In this document: positions 37,895 through 46,738 of the stretch, piece after piece
Numbering within the stretch: the stretch's first letter is position 1
How the letters are laid out: each line of letters begins with the position of its first letter
Translations under genes and position numbers: made by a program
NCBI RefSeq assembly: GCF_039912695.1
Contig: NZ_JBDSPJ010000024.1
Location: 62,001 to 126,000, forward strand
Direction: 5' to 3'
From: Pseudolysinimonas_A sp039912695
GTDB taxonomy: Bacteria > Actinomycetota > Actinomycetes > Actinomycetales > Microbacteriaceae
Length of the DNA: 64,000 nucleotides
The notes under the pieces: model-generated
The model's input: only the letters and a program-made list of their open reading frames with translations
What the model was told of the DNA's origin: nothing
Database searches by the model: none

Positions 37895-39835
37895 ATGACC
37901 GGCCTGTTTCCTGAGTTCCGCTACGGCGGGGACTACAACCCCGAGCAATGGCCCGAAGAGGTGTGGGACGACGACGTGCGACTGATGCGCGGCGCGGCGG
38001 TGACGACGGCGACGGTCGGAGTGTTCAGTTGGGCGCGCCTCGAGCCGCGTCCGGGCGAGTTCGACTTCGGCTGGCTCGACCGCGTGCTCGCCAAACTGGA
38101 TGCCGGCGGCATCCGCGTGATGATGGCGACCGCGACCGCGTCACCGCCCGCGTGGCTCGCGGTGCGGTACCCCGAGACGCTGCCGGTCGACGAGCGTGGC
38201 GTGCGGCTCGGCTTCGGATCCCGCCAGCAGTACTCACCCAACTCGTCGGTGTATCGCGAGCACGCGTCACGGCTGGTGCGGGCGATCGCCGAGCGCTATC
38301 GCGGGCATCCCGCAATCGAGGCGTGGCACGTCAACAACGAGCTCGGCTGCCACGTCGTGCACTCTTACGACCCCGAGTCGGTCGCGGCTTTCCGTGCCTG
38401 GCTCGAGACCCGATACGGCACGATCGACGAACTCAACCGGGCGTGGGGCACGGCCTTCTGGTCGCAGCGCTACGACTCGTTTGCCGAAGTCGACGCCCCG
38501 CGGGCGATGCCCAGTTTCACCAACCCCACCCACTCGCTCGACTGGCGGCGGTTCGGTTCCTGGTCGCTGCTGGAGCTCTATCTCATGGAGCGCGACATCC
38601 TGCGTGAGGTGGCACCCGGCCTGCCGATCACCACAAATCTGATGGGGTTCTTTCCCGGCGCCGACTACTGGGAGTGGGCGCCGGAACTCGACTTCATCAG
38701 CGACGACGCCTACCCCGACCCGACCGACCCCGACGCGTACGTGACGCTGGCAGCGCAGCGCGACCTGACGCGCAGCCTCGGCGGCGGGCGACCGTGGCTG
38801 CTCATGGAGCAGTCGCCGAGCGCCGTGAACTGGCGCGACCGCAACGCGCGTAAGCAGCCCGGGCAGCACCGTGCTCATAGTTTCAACGCGGTAGCGCGGG
38901 GCGCGGACGGCATCCTGCACTTCCAGTGGCGGCAGGCGGCGGCCGGGGCCGAGAAGTTCCACGCGGCGATGGTGCCGCACGGCGGCGAACACACGCGCAT
39001 CCATCGGGAGGCTCGAGAGCTGGGTGCCGAACTCGCCGAGCTGTCGGCCACCGACGTGCTCGGCGCGGCTGTGCCGGCTCGCGTTGCGATCGTCTTCGAC
39101 TGGGAGTCGTGGTGGGCGCTCGCCCAACAGGCGGTACCGACCCGAATCGACTACCCGGCCGTCGTGCTCGAGTGGTACGCCGCCCTGCTGCGGCGCGGCG
39201 TCACCGTCGACTTCACGCGAGCCGGGGCGGATCACGCCGGCTACGACATCGTCATCGCGCCCGCGCTTCAGGTCGCCTCCCGTGCTGACCTCGACGGCCT
39301 CGCGGCTGTCGCCGATCGCGGCGCGCAGCTCGTCGTGGGCTACCAGACCGGCATCCTCGACCGTGACCTGCACGCCTACCTGGGCGGTTACCTCGGGGGA
39401 GAGGGCAGTGCGTTGCAGCACGCCCTCGGAGTCTCGGTCGAAGAGTTCGCCCCGCTCGCTGCCGGTCAGACCGCCGTGCTCGACGACGGCACGACCGTGA
39501 CCGACTGGCAGGAAGTCGTGCAGGTCGCGGATGCCGAGGTCGTTGCGCGATTCGCCACCGGCCCGGTAACCGGGGGTCCCGCGATCACCCGGCACGGCTC
39601 GGCGTGGTACGTCGCGACCCAGCCCGACTCCGCGAGGCTGGATGCCCTCATCGACCAGATCCTCGTCGCTGCCGGCGTCGATGCGTCGTTCCCGGCGCCG
39701 GTCAGCGGTGTCGAGACGGTCGTGCGGGGCTCCACCCGGTTCGTGATCAACCACAGCCCCGACGCGCGAACTGTCGAGGTCGCGGGTCAGCAGGTCGACC
39801 TGGACTCGTTCGGCGTCGCGCGGCTTACGGCGTGA
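37895..39835 (+). CDS. GH42 beta-galactosidase
   Basis: 646 residues from ATG 37895. Family GH42 marks: RYGGDYNPEQWPEEVWDDDVRLM at the N-terminus, catalytic acid/base glutamate in WHVNNELG, nucleophile glutamate in LLMEQSPSAVNW, then the trimerisation and beta domains. The enzyme removes beta-galactosyl residues from short oligosaccharides. No signal peptide, so it works in the cytoplasm on imported sugars. It overlaps the convergent acetyltransferase/toroid gene by 11 bases. Confidence 0.95.
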   Translation: MTGLFPEFRYGGDYNPEQWPEEVWDDDVRLMRGAAVTTATVGVFSWARLEPRPGEFDFGWLDRVLAKLDAGGIRVMMATATASPPAWLAVRYPETLPVDERGVRLGFGSRQQYSPNSSVYREHASRLVRAIAERYRGHPAIEAWHVNNELGCHVVHSYDPESVAAFRAWLETRYGTIDELNRAWGTAFWSQRYDSFAEVDAPRAMPSFTNPTHSLDWRRFGSWSLLELYLMERDILREVAPGLPITTNLMGFFPGADYWEWAPELDFISDDAYPDPTDPDAYVTLAAQRDLTRSLGGGRPWLLMEQSPSAVNWRDRNARKQPGQHRAHSFNAVARGADGILHFQWRQAAAGAEKFHAAMVPHGGEHTRIHREARELGAELAELSATDVLGAAVPARVAIVFDWESWWALAQQAVPTRIDYPAVVLEWYAALLRRGVTVDFTRAGADHAGYDIVIAPALQVASRADLDGLAAVADRGAQLVVGYQTGILDRDLHAYLGGYLGGEGSALQHALGVSVEEFAPLAAGQTAVLDDGTTVTDWQEVVQVADAEVVARFATGPVTGGPAITRHGSAWYVATQPDSARLDALIDQILVAAGVDASFPAPVSGVETVVRGSTRFVINHSPDARTVEVAGQQVDLDSFGVARLTA

Positions 39836-41465
39836 CCTGAGTCGCCGGCTCCGGGCGATGCACGCCCCGCGGTCGGTAGCCCAGGGCGTCGCCGACGCCG
39901 GCCAGCTCGGCGAGATACCAGACGGTGGCGAGCCACATTTCGGTGCCCTGGAGCCCCGGCTCGCTCGCTGGCGACCCGGCACTCGGGGCGTGGAATCCGA
40001 AGCCCGCCCCAGCAGTCCAGTGGCTGAGTGCGTCATCGAGCAGAGTGCGGGCCACGGCGCCGACCTCCTCGGCGCGATACCCGGTGTGGCGGGTGAGCCA
40101 GAGCGGGTGGGCGACGTCGAGGACGTTGCAGGCATTCTGCGCCGCGGGCTCGAAGAAGCGGCGGTCGCGGGCGTGCCGCAGCACGGTGTCGATGACGGCC
40201 TCCGGGTACGGCACCGGCAGACCCGATTGGGCGAAGGTGCCGCGTGAGGCGCGGTAGAAACCGTTGACGATCTGCAACAGCCCCTCGTCCGCTGTCGGGC
40301 GGCCCCACATCCCGGTGGCGGGGTCGACGTGGGTGATCAGCCACCCGAACAGCGCCTCACGGGTCCCGATGGGGATGTCGTCACCGCGGCGGGCGCTCCA
40401 GTGCAGTGCGGTGCCGAGGATGTCGACCCAGTGCCCGGCATGCCACGCACCGTCGGCCCAGGGCAACGCGTCGACGAACGTGGTCAGCGCGTCGGGCGTC
40501 AGCTCGGTCACGAGCCGCAATGGTTCGGCAAACTGAGCGCCGAGCAGGTCGAGGGCGTAGCCGACGCTCAGCACGTGATAGTCGACATCCGGATCGCCCG
40601 TGACGCTATTGGGCTGCCCGAGCTCCGGCACCTCGCCCGTTGCGGCATCCTGCCAGCCACGCAACCGCTCGATTTGTGCGACGGCGGGGAGTTGCGGCGG
40701 CGCGGTTCCGAGCAACAGGTCGGCAATCTCGATGGTGTCACACTGTGCTCGCACGGTGGGTGGCGTGCCGGGCCGATCGAGGAACAGCTCGCGGTCGGCA
40801 TCCCAGGATCGATTCAGGATGTCGCCGACCGCTGCTCGGGCGCGGTCCCCGAACTGCGCGACGCATTCGGCGAGATCATGCGCGGCAACCGAAGCGCCCC
40901 CGGCCGGCGGGATGCGCCAGCGCAGGACGCGCGCCGGGTTGCTGGCGACAATCGCGCCAGCCTCGACGTTCTTCGTCACGATCGCCCCGGCGGCGAGCAC
41001 CGTGTGGTCGCCGACGTCGACCCCGTCGAGGATGACGACGTGCGAGCCGATCCAGACGTCGTGGCCGATCGTGATTCCGCGCGATGCGAGGGGCTGGCGA
41101 AAGACCGGCAGATCGGGGTCAGCCATCGTGTGAGTGAAACCGAGGATCGACGTGTGGGCGCCGATGCGCACGCCGTCGCCCAGCACCACTCGGCCGCGCA
41201 CGACCGTGTAGGGGTTCATGCTCACGTCGTTGCCGACCCGGATGTCGCCGGTGAGATAGGCGCCTGCCGCGATGTAGCTGCGGTCCCCCATCCGCAGGAC
41301 CTCGGTATGCACTGACGCCAACTCGGAGACGAAGCAGTCGGTGCCAAGTGTCGCGTCGGGGAGGGTGGCGATCAGCTGCTGTTGGATCGCTCGCTGCGCA
41401 GCCTGGGCGGTGTCGTCGGCCTCGGCCCAGAAGTCCCACGGTGAGTGTTCGAAACGGCCGATCAC
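39825..41465 (-). CDS. Fusion of left-handed beta-helix acetyltransferase and alpha/alpha-toroid domain
   Basis: About 546 residues from GTG 41465; GTG 41495 is in frame. Residues about 45-190 are hexapeptide repeats of a maltose/galactoside O-acetyltransferase-like LbH domain (DRSYIAAGAYLTGDIRVG, IGAHTSILGFTHTM, ITIGHDVWIGSHVVILDGVD, LAAGAIVTKNVEAGAIVASN). Residues about 260-530 form an alpha-helical toroid-like domain (DYHVLSVGYALDLLG, WHAGHWVDILGTALHW, GLLQIVNGFYRASRG), similar to domains of glycan-active proteins. The fusion is unusual; it may acetylate or sense an oligosaccharide. It is last in the operon with the regulator and lyase. Confidence 0.75.
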   Translation of the reverse strand: MIGRFEHSPWDFWAEADDTAQAAQRAIQQQLIATLPDATLGTDCFVSELASVHTEVLRMGDRSYIAAGAYLTGDIRVGNDVSMNPYTVVRGRVVLGDGVRIGAHTSILGFTHTMADPDLPVFRQPLASRGITIGHDVWIGSHVVILDGVDVGDHTVLAAGAIVTKNVEAGAIVASNPARVLRWRIPPAGGASVAAHDLAECVAQFGDRARAAVGDILNRSWDADRELFLDRPGTPPTVRAQCDTIEIADLLLGTAPPQLPAVAQIERLRGWQDAATGEVPELGQPNSVTGDPDVDYHVLSVGYALDLLGAQFAEPLRLVTELTPDALTTFVDALPWADGAWHAGHWVDILGTALHWSARRGDDIPIGTREALFGWLITHVDPATGMWGRPTADEGLLQIVNGFYRASRGTFAQSGLPVPYPEAVIDTVLRHARDRRFFEPAAQNACNVLDVAHPLWLTRHTGYRAEEVGAVARTLLDDALSHWTAGAGFGFHAPSAGSPASEPGLQGTEMWLATVWYLAELAGVGDALGYRPRGVHRPEPATQVTP

Positions 41466-41531
41466 TCGGCAGCCCCCGTCACTCGGCAGCCCCACTCACT
41501 CGGCTGCCCCACTCACTCGGCGGCCCGACGC
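41464..41531. repeat. Tandem repeat, 17-bp unit, about 3.5 copies
   Basis: Units begin at 41464, 41481, 41498 and 41515, with consensus ACTCGGCAGCCCCACTC; the last copy is degenerate after seven bases. It spans the end of the regulator gene and both candidate starts of the fusion gene. Confidence 0.85.
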
Positions 41532-42640
41532 CGTTCGCCTACGGGGCGAGGTGGGGCCGTCGACGCGCGGACCTGAAGACTCGGGTTAACCAGGATGCGC
41601 GACAGCGGTCGATCGGGGTCGGCGATCCGTTTGATCAACAGATCGGCGGCCGCATGCCCGACGGCGCCGCGCGGCGGACTGACCGCGGTGAGGGCCGGCG
41701 TGAAGAGCTCGGCGATCTCATCGTCATAGGCGACGATCGACAGGTCGCCCGGCACCGAGATCCCGCGGTTCAGTGCGACGTCGATGAGCGCCATCGCTTC
41801 GGGGTCGGAGTGCACCAGAAGCGCTGTCAGATCGCTGTTCAGCGCGTCGTCGAGGGTGCTGTCAACACTCGCCGAGAAGGCGGGGCTGCGTCGGTCGGGC
41901 AAGAGTGGCTCGAACCCGCTTGTGGTCATCAGACCCAGCTCGGCGCACGCCTCGTGCCACCCGTCGGCGATCTTGCGCGACGTCGGAGAATTACGCGACA
42001 TCACCAGACCGACGCGCCGATGGCCGAGGGCGGCAAGATGGCGGGCCGCCAGCACGGCTCCGAGGGTGTGATCGGTGCGCACCGATTCGACCGGTTCGTG
42101 CCCCGGAAGCACGACAGCATCCCGCTCGACCAGCACGCTCGGGCGACCGCATTCGGCCAGCCACTGGATCACGTCTTGAGCGTGTTCCGTGTCGGTATTC
42201 GGCGCGAGGATGAAGCCGCTGACATTTTCGCCACGGATCAGTCGCTCGAGCACCGGTCGCTCGTCTTGCAGTTCGTACGACGCGCCCCGCAGAACGACCC
42301 CGAAGCCCTGCCGACGCGCCTCGGCTTCGATCCCGCGCACGACGCCAGGCCAGTAGTAGTCGAGCGATGGCACGAGCACCGCGATCGTGCCGGTCACCGT
42401 CGGCGGGTCGTCGGGGGGTCGCCCACTGGGTCCTGCCGGGAGGGCGACGGCCCCGCCGTGCACCCGCTGGAGGAGCCCCTCGCGTTCAAGTTGGGCGAGG
42501 TCGCGCCGGAGGGTGACCGGTGTCACGCGAAGTTCGTCGGTGAGCAGAGAGATGCGGATCGCGCCATCCCGCGCGAGCGCGTCGAGCAGGTGCGCTCGCC
42601 GGGCGTGCGCGAATGCCGCCGTTTGGATCGGGTCGCTCAT
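41513..42640 (-). CDS. DeoR-type HTH fused to a LacI-type sugar-binding domain
   Basis: 375 residues. Residues about 10-65 are a DeoR winged helix (RRAHLLDALARDGAIRISLL, LRVTPVTLRRDLAQLEREGLLQRVHGGAV). Residues about 80-360 are a periplasmic-binding-protein-like domain of LacI type (GTIAVLVPSLDYYWPGVVRGI, GHRRVGLVMSRN, IVAYDDEIAELFTPALTAV). It probably represses the lyase operon and the divergent importer operon, released by an oligosaccharide. Overlaps the lyase stop by four bases. Confidence 0.88.
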   Translation of the reverse strand: MSDPIQTAAFAHARRAHLLDALARDGAIRISLLTDELRVTPVTLRRDLAQLEREGLLQRVHGGAVALPAGPSGRPPDDPPTVTGTIAVLVPSLDYYWPGVVRGIEAEARRQGFGVVLRGASYELQDERPVLERLIRGENVSGFILAPNTDTEHAQDVIQWLAECGRPSVLVERDAVVLPGHEPVESVRTDHTLGAVLAARHLAALGHRRVGLVMSRNSPTSRKIADGWHEACAELGLMTTSGFEPLLPDRRSPAFSASVDSTLDDALNSDLTALLVHSDPEAMALIDVALNRGISVPGDLSIVAYDDEIAELFTPALTAVSPPRGAVGHAAADLLIKRIADPDRPLSRILVNPSLQVRASTAPPRPVGERRRAAE

Positions 42641-44610
42641 GAGGGGTCTCCGCTGTTTGCTGGGTCAAGTTCTACCGTGATGCCGAGCTCGGCGCGAGAG
42701 GTCACGTCGATGTCGACGCGATGCAGGGTCGCGCCCCACACCGCGGACAGCAACGGATCGTCGAGGGCGCGGGTGACGAGCGACGCGGGCGCGTCGGGCG
42801 ACCACGTCACGACGACGGCGGGAGCGTTCTCGAGCGGGATGATTCGGAGTCGACCGGGGTCCAGCTGCACGGCCCCGGCAACGAGCAGCCGAACGGTCGT
42901 CGCGGGCTCCTCGCCAGCGCCATTCCACGGATCGAGCGTCCAGGTGTCGTTGATCACGACCCGCGCCGCCGTGCCGCGCTCGAGTCGAACCGCGCGATGC
43001 CACGCACTGAGGCCTGCTACCGCGTACGTCGCAGCCAGGTCGAGCTCGAGGCCGGCGACGTCGGCGGTGAGCATGCTGTCGACGTCGCCGGCGGCGAACT
43101 CGACACCTGCGCGCTGTGCCGTACCGCGCACCTCCGGCACGTTGTGCCACGAGCTCTGCATCGTCCAGATGTCGTAGCGATCGGGGCCGAAAGTCGCGGC
43201 GGTGTAGGTCGGGCGGCCGGCATCCACGATCACCGGTACGCCGTCGGACGCGACGATGAACGATCCGACGTCGTTGTGGTTGTGGTTCTCGCCGTTGTGT
43301 CCGCCCTTGACGGCGAGGGCGAGCCCTCGTGCGGTGCCCGCCGTTTCCCGTGCCACCAGCACCTGAGTGGAGGGTGACCATGAGGTCGCGGGGAGCGAGG
43401 ACGCGCCGGGGGTCGCCGTGATCCACGACGGGTCGGTGATGGCGCGCAACAGCCGTCCGAGTCCCGCCGTCTCGGATGCGACAGGGCTCCCAGGCGCCCG
43501 GTGCGAGGTCGCGTGGTCGCGTGCCGCGTCGTCGTCGAACCGCACCGCCGCGCGGTAGAGCGCATGCCACGGCTGATCACTCGACGGCTTCGCTTGGCTG
43601 TCGGCGAAGTTCACGTACCAGTCGCCCCCGAGCTGCATCCGGTGGGGAAATCCGACGGTGGCGCGCAACGCCGGGATCGAGGTGGCATCGAGGCGCCCGT
43701 CGGTCGCGTGATTTAGGATGTCGAGCGCTTCGAGGGCTCGACAGGCACCGTTCCACCAGTAGCCGTAACCCTCGTCGATGGCGCCGTCGTCGGGCAGAGC
43801 GGCGACGTAACGGTCGATTCCCTCGACGGTGAGGGCGACGATCGCCGCACGTTCGACCGGGTCGTCAAGCAGACGCAGGGCGGCGACGAGGAGGTTGCTG
43901 TGGATCCAGGGGTTCCAGTTGTGCACGTTGCCGTCGAGTCCCAGCCAGTGCCAATCACGCCGGTTGATGAAGGGCTGCCACACCCGGACGCGAGCCTCGT
44001 GTCGGACGCGAGCGCGGATTCCCGGATAGCGCTCGTCGAGATTGTCGCCCAGCAGCTGGTCGACCCAGGCGAGTTGCCCGACGACTTCGCCGACACCGAG
44101 GTCGAGGAACGGGTCGGTTACGTCGGGCAGCACACTGCCGGTGCGGCGATGGATGTCGTCGTGCGCCGGCCAGCACCAGGAACTCTGTTCGCACAGCAGC
44201 CACACCCCGTCAGCGACCTCGTCGAGATACCGGTCGTCGAGGGTCACTGCCGCAGCGACCGCGGCCCGGCTGAGGCGGTGTTGACGGGCGAAGGCCTGTT
44301 GCTCCCAGCCGTCGCGGTCACCGTCGAGGTGGATGCGCAGCGCGGCGCTCGCGAGCGGCTGAGGCCAGGGGGTGCCCAGGTCGCGCTCGGCTCGGGCCGT
44401 CAGCGCTCGCGCCGTGTCGGCGTCGGTCATGCCCTTCGGCAGCTCCCACACCGTGCGATCGGTGGCGGGTGCGACCGGCAGGGCCGTTGCGGGCGGTCGG
44501 AGCGCGGCGACTAGTGCAGCGGCCAGATTGTCGGCCGTGGTTCCCAGCTGCAGCGCGTATTTCTCGGTGAGAGAGCCGCCGTTGGTCACAAAACGATCAT
44601 AACTGAACAT
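42637..44610 (-). CDS. Heparinase II/III-family polysaccharide lyase
   Basis: 657 residues. N-terminal alpha toroid (about 50-370) with WCWPAHDD, DGNVHNWNPWIHSN and DEGYGYWWNGACRALEAL, and a C-terminal beta-sandwich heparinase II/III domain with GGHNGENHNHNDVGSFIV, whose histidines and tyrosines are the metal and active-site region, and WHNVPEVRG. Lyases of this group cleave uronate-containing glycans by beta-elimination and leave an unsaturated uronate. No signal peptide is visible, so it may act inside on imported oligosaccharides. The exact substrate is not predictable. Confidence 0.88.
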   Translation of the reverse strand: MFSYDRFVTNGGSLTEKYALQLGTTADNLAAALVAALRPPATALPVAPATDRTVWELPKGMTDADTARALTARAERDLGTPWPQPLASAALRIHLDGDRDGWEQQAFARQHRLSRAAVAAAVTLDDRYLDEVADGVWLLCEQSSWCWPAHDDIHRRTGSVLPDVTDPFLDLGVGEVVGQLAWVDQLLGDNLDERYPGIRARVRHEARVRVWQPFINRRDWHWLGLDGNVHNWNPWIHSNLLVAALRLLDDPVERAAIVALTVEGIDRYVAALPDDGAIDEGYGYWWNGACRALEALDILNHATDGRLDATSIPALRATVGFPHRMQLGGDWYVNFADSQAKPSSDQPWHALYRAAVRFDDDAARDHATSHRAPGSPVASETAGLGRLLRAITDPSWITATPGASSLPATSWSPSTQVLVARETAGTARGLALAVKGGHNGENHNHNDVGSFIVASDGVPVIVDAGRPTYTAATFGPDRYDIWTMQSSWHNVPEVRGTAQRAGVEFAAGDVDSMLTADVAGLELDLAATYAVAGLSAWHRAVRLERGTAARVVINDTWTLDPWNGAGEEPATTVRLLVAGAVQLDPGRLRIIPLENAPAVVVTWSPDAPASLVTRALDDPLLSAVWGATLHRVDIDVTSRAELGITVELDPANSGDPS

Positions 44611-44630
44611 GACCTTCTGATCAACTTGTC

Positions 44631-44659
44631 TTGAAATGTGTGTTTGGGATTGCTAATCT
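44631..44659 (+). promoter_or_regulatory. Promoter of the DUF2264/ABC importer operon
   Basis: TTGAAA (44631-44636), a 17-bp spacer and TAATCT (44654-44659) make a good sigma-A promoter, the best canonical one in the window. It lies in the divergent gap with the lyase operon, where the DeoR/LacI-type regulator could bind. Confidence 0.7.
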
Positions 44660-44714
44660 CCCAACGCGGTCGCTTTTAGAGGACGCGCTGAAACCATTCA
44701 AAGGAGAAGGGCAC

Positions 44715-46706
44715 GTGGATACTGGCATTCTGCGTGCGGGCGAGATCGACAGAACACGCGATCAGTGGCTCGGCTACGCCGATCGCCTCATCGCCGGGGC
44801 GCGGCGCTACGCGTCGCTGAGTTCAGCGCAGATCCTTCTGCCCGGTTCAGAAGGCGGCTACGGTCGCGCCGTTGACGGCCTCGAAGGTTTCACTCGCACG
44901 TTGCTCATCGCGGGCTTCCGCATCGCCGGAGAACGCGGGCAGGGCCTCGACGACCTCATTGCGTTTTGTGCGCGGGGGATCGCGGCGGGGGTCGACCCCG
45001 ACAACGTCGAGCGCTGGGTACGGCTCACCGAACACCCCCAGGCGAAGGTCGAAGCGGCGTCGATCGCGCTGATCCTCGACATGACTCGCCCCTGGATTTG
45101 GGATCAGCTCGACGAGATCACCCAGCAACGAGTGATCAGCTACCTCGCCCCCGTCGTCGGCGATGACAGGTACCCGAAGAACAACTGGCTCTGGTTCCGG
45201 ATTGTCGTGCAGACGTTCCTCCGCTCGGTGGGGGGGCCGTGGTCGCCCGACGACATTGCGGCCGACCTCGCACTTCACGACTCGTTCCGCCGCGCCGACG
45301 GGTGGATCTCGGACGGCGTCGAACGTGCCTACGACCACTACGTCGGCTGGGCGCTGCACCTCTACCCCGTGCTGTGGTCGCGGATGCGGGGCGCGGCAGA
45401 CCTCGCTCCCGGACAGATCGAGCGCGACGTGCTCGATCTCGACCGCTACCTTCAGGATGCGCTCGCGCTGGTCGGCGCCGACGGATCCCCGCTCATCCAG
45501 GGTCGCAGCCTGATCTACCGGTTCGCGGCGGCCGCGCCGTTCTGGGCGGGTGTCTTCGCCGAGGTGCCGTCATCCTCCGCCGGTCTGCTGCGGCATGCCG
45601 CGGGCCGCATCGTGTCGCACTTCGCCGACCACGGGGTGCCCGGCGAGTCCGAGGTGCTGACCCTCGGCTGGCACGGCGAATGGCCGGCGCTCGCGCAGTC
45701 GTACTCCGGTCCCGGGTCACCGTACTGGGCAGCCAAGGGGTTGCTCGGTATCGCTCTGCCGGCCGACCACCCGGTTTGGTCGGCTCCGGCCGAGCCGCTG
45801 CCCGTCGAGGCAGGTGACACGCTCCGCGCCGTGGCGGCCCCGGGCTGGGTCATCGCGGGAACGCAGTCCGACGGCATCGTGCGAGTCGTCAACCACGGCA
45901 CCGATCACGCGCGCGCGGGAAGCCACACCGGCGACTCTCCGCTTTACGCCCGAATCGGATATTCGACAGCGACCAGCCCCCTCCTTGACGAGGAATCCTG
46001 GACCACACCCCTCGAGCAGTCGGTCGCGCTGATCGACGGCGCGGGGCGGGCGACTCACCGCACCGCGATGCGGCTCACCGAGGTCACGGTGGATGCCGAC
46101 GGCGTTGGCCTCGTCGGTTCGGATTGGGACGCGCACTGGCTTGACCCCGAACCGACGGAGCACCGGCACGGCTCCGGTCGGGGCGGCACGAGCACGGTCG
46201 CGGGTGTTCTCGCGGTGCGGTCGCTCGTGCGGGGCGCCTGGGAGCTGCGGCTCACCCACATCGTGTCACTCGACCGCGAGCACGAGGTCGCCGGTCTGCG
46301 CGTCGGGGGCTGGGCAGTCGCGGGCGCCAACCCCGACATCCGACTCGCCGTCGCCTCGGTCGACGTGACCGCGGGTCAGGTCACCAGCAGCATCCAGAAC
46401 CTGCTCGGTGCCGGTACTGCCGACGTGAGCGAACGTCGCGACGCCAGCCCGCTCGGGCCTGTCGCAGCGGTGCCGTTCCTCGACTACCCCGCTGTTGTCG
46501 GCTCGTGGACGGCCGCGCTTGTCGGACTTTCCGGGTCCTCCGAACGCGACGTGCTGTCAGCGGCAGTGGCATCCGTCGAGGTCGTGGATGCCGGTGATGT
46601 CATCGCGCTCACCGTGACCTGGCCCGACGGCCGCGTCACAACCAGCCGCCTCTCAAACCCCCGATCCCCCGCAACGGTGGACCGGCACCAAGAACGGGCC
46701 CAATGA
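44715..46706 (+). CDS. DUF2264-domain protein of the polysaccharide locus
   Basis: 663 residues from GTG 44715 (AAGGAGAAGG ribosome site); the frame is open upstream into the promoter. N-terminal helical toroid: SSAQILLPGSEGGYGRAVDG, KNNWLWFRIVVQTFLRSVGG, ADGWISDGVERAYDHYVGWALH. C-terminal beta domain. DUF2264 proteins occur in loci for glucuronate-rich glycans; I recall the group being placed among glucuronidases (GH154) but am not certain. Its place before an importer and GH88 fits a glycosidase. Confidence 0.82.
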   Translation: MDTGILRAGEIDRTRDQWLGYADRLIAGARRYASLSSAQILLPGSEGGYGRAVDGLEGFTRTLLIAGFRIAGERGQGLDDLIAFCARGIAAGVDPDNVERWVRLTEHPQAKVEAASIALILDMTRPWIWDQLDEITQQRVISYLAPVVGDDRYPKNNWLWFRIVVQTFLRSVGGPWSPDDIAADLALHDSFRRADGWISDGVERAYDHYVGWALHLYPVLWSRMRGAADLAPGQIERDVLDLDRYLQDALALVGADGSPLIQGRSLIYRFAAAAPFWAGVFAEVPSSSAGLLRHAAGRIVSHFADHGVPGESEVLTLGWHGEWPALAQSYSGPGSPYWAAKGLLGIALPADHPVWSAPAEPLPVEAGDTLRAVAAPGWVIAGTQSDGIVRVVNHGTDHARAGSHTGDSPLYARIGYSTATSPLLDEESWTTPLEQSVALIDGAGRATHRTAMRLTEVTVDADGVGLVGSDWDAHWLDPEPTEHRHGSGRGGTSTVAGVLAVRSLVRGAWELRLTHIVSLDREHEVAGLRVGGWAVAGANPDIRLAVASVDVTAGQVTSSIQNLLGAGTADVSERRDASPLGPVAAVPFLDYPAVVGSWTAALVGLSGSSERDVLSAAVASVEVVDAGDVIALTVTWPDGRVTTSRLSNPRSPATVDRHQERAQ

Positions 46707-46714
46707 TGGGCCCG
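46695..46714 (+). terminator. Intercistronic hairpin between DUF2264 and the solute-binding gene
   Basis: CGGGCCC (46695-46701), loop AATGAT, GGGCCCG (46708-46714). The loop contains the DUF2264 stop codon. No T-tract: more likely attenuation or mRNA stabilisation than full termination. Confidence 0.5.
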
Positions 46715-46738
46715 AACTATCGCAAAGGAGCACCACAC

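Noticed and set aside
38267..40135. 622-codon open frame on the minus strand across the GH42 gene
   Set aside because: GH42 catalytic motifs are intact on the plus strand; the antisense product has the low-complexity Arg/Val/Gly composition of a shadow frame.
41348..43177. 609-codon plus-strand open frame opposite regulator and lyase
   Set aside because: Composition and lack of motifs mark it as antisense to the DeoR/LacI and heparinase genes.
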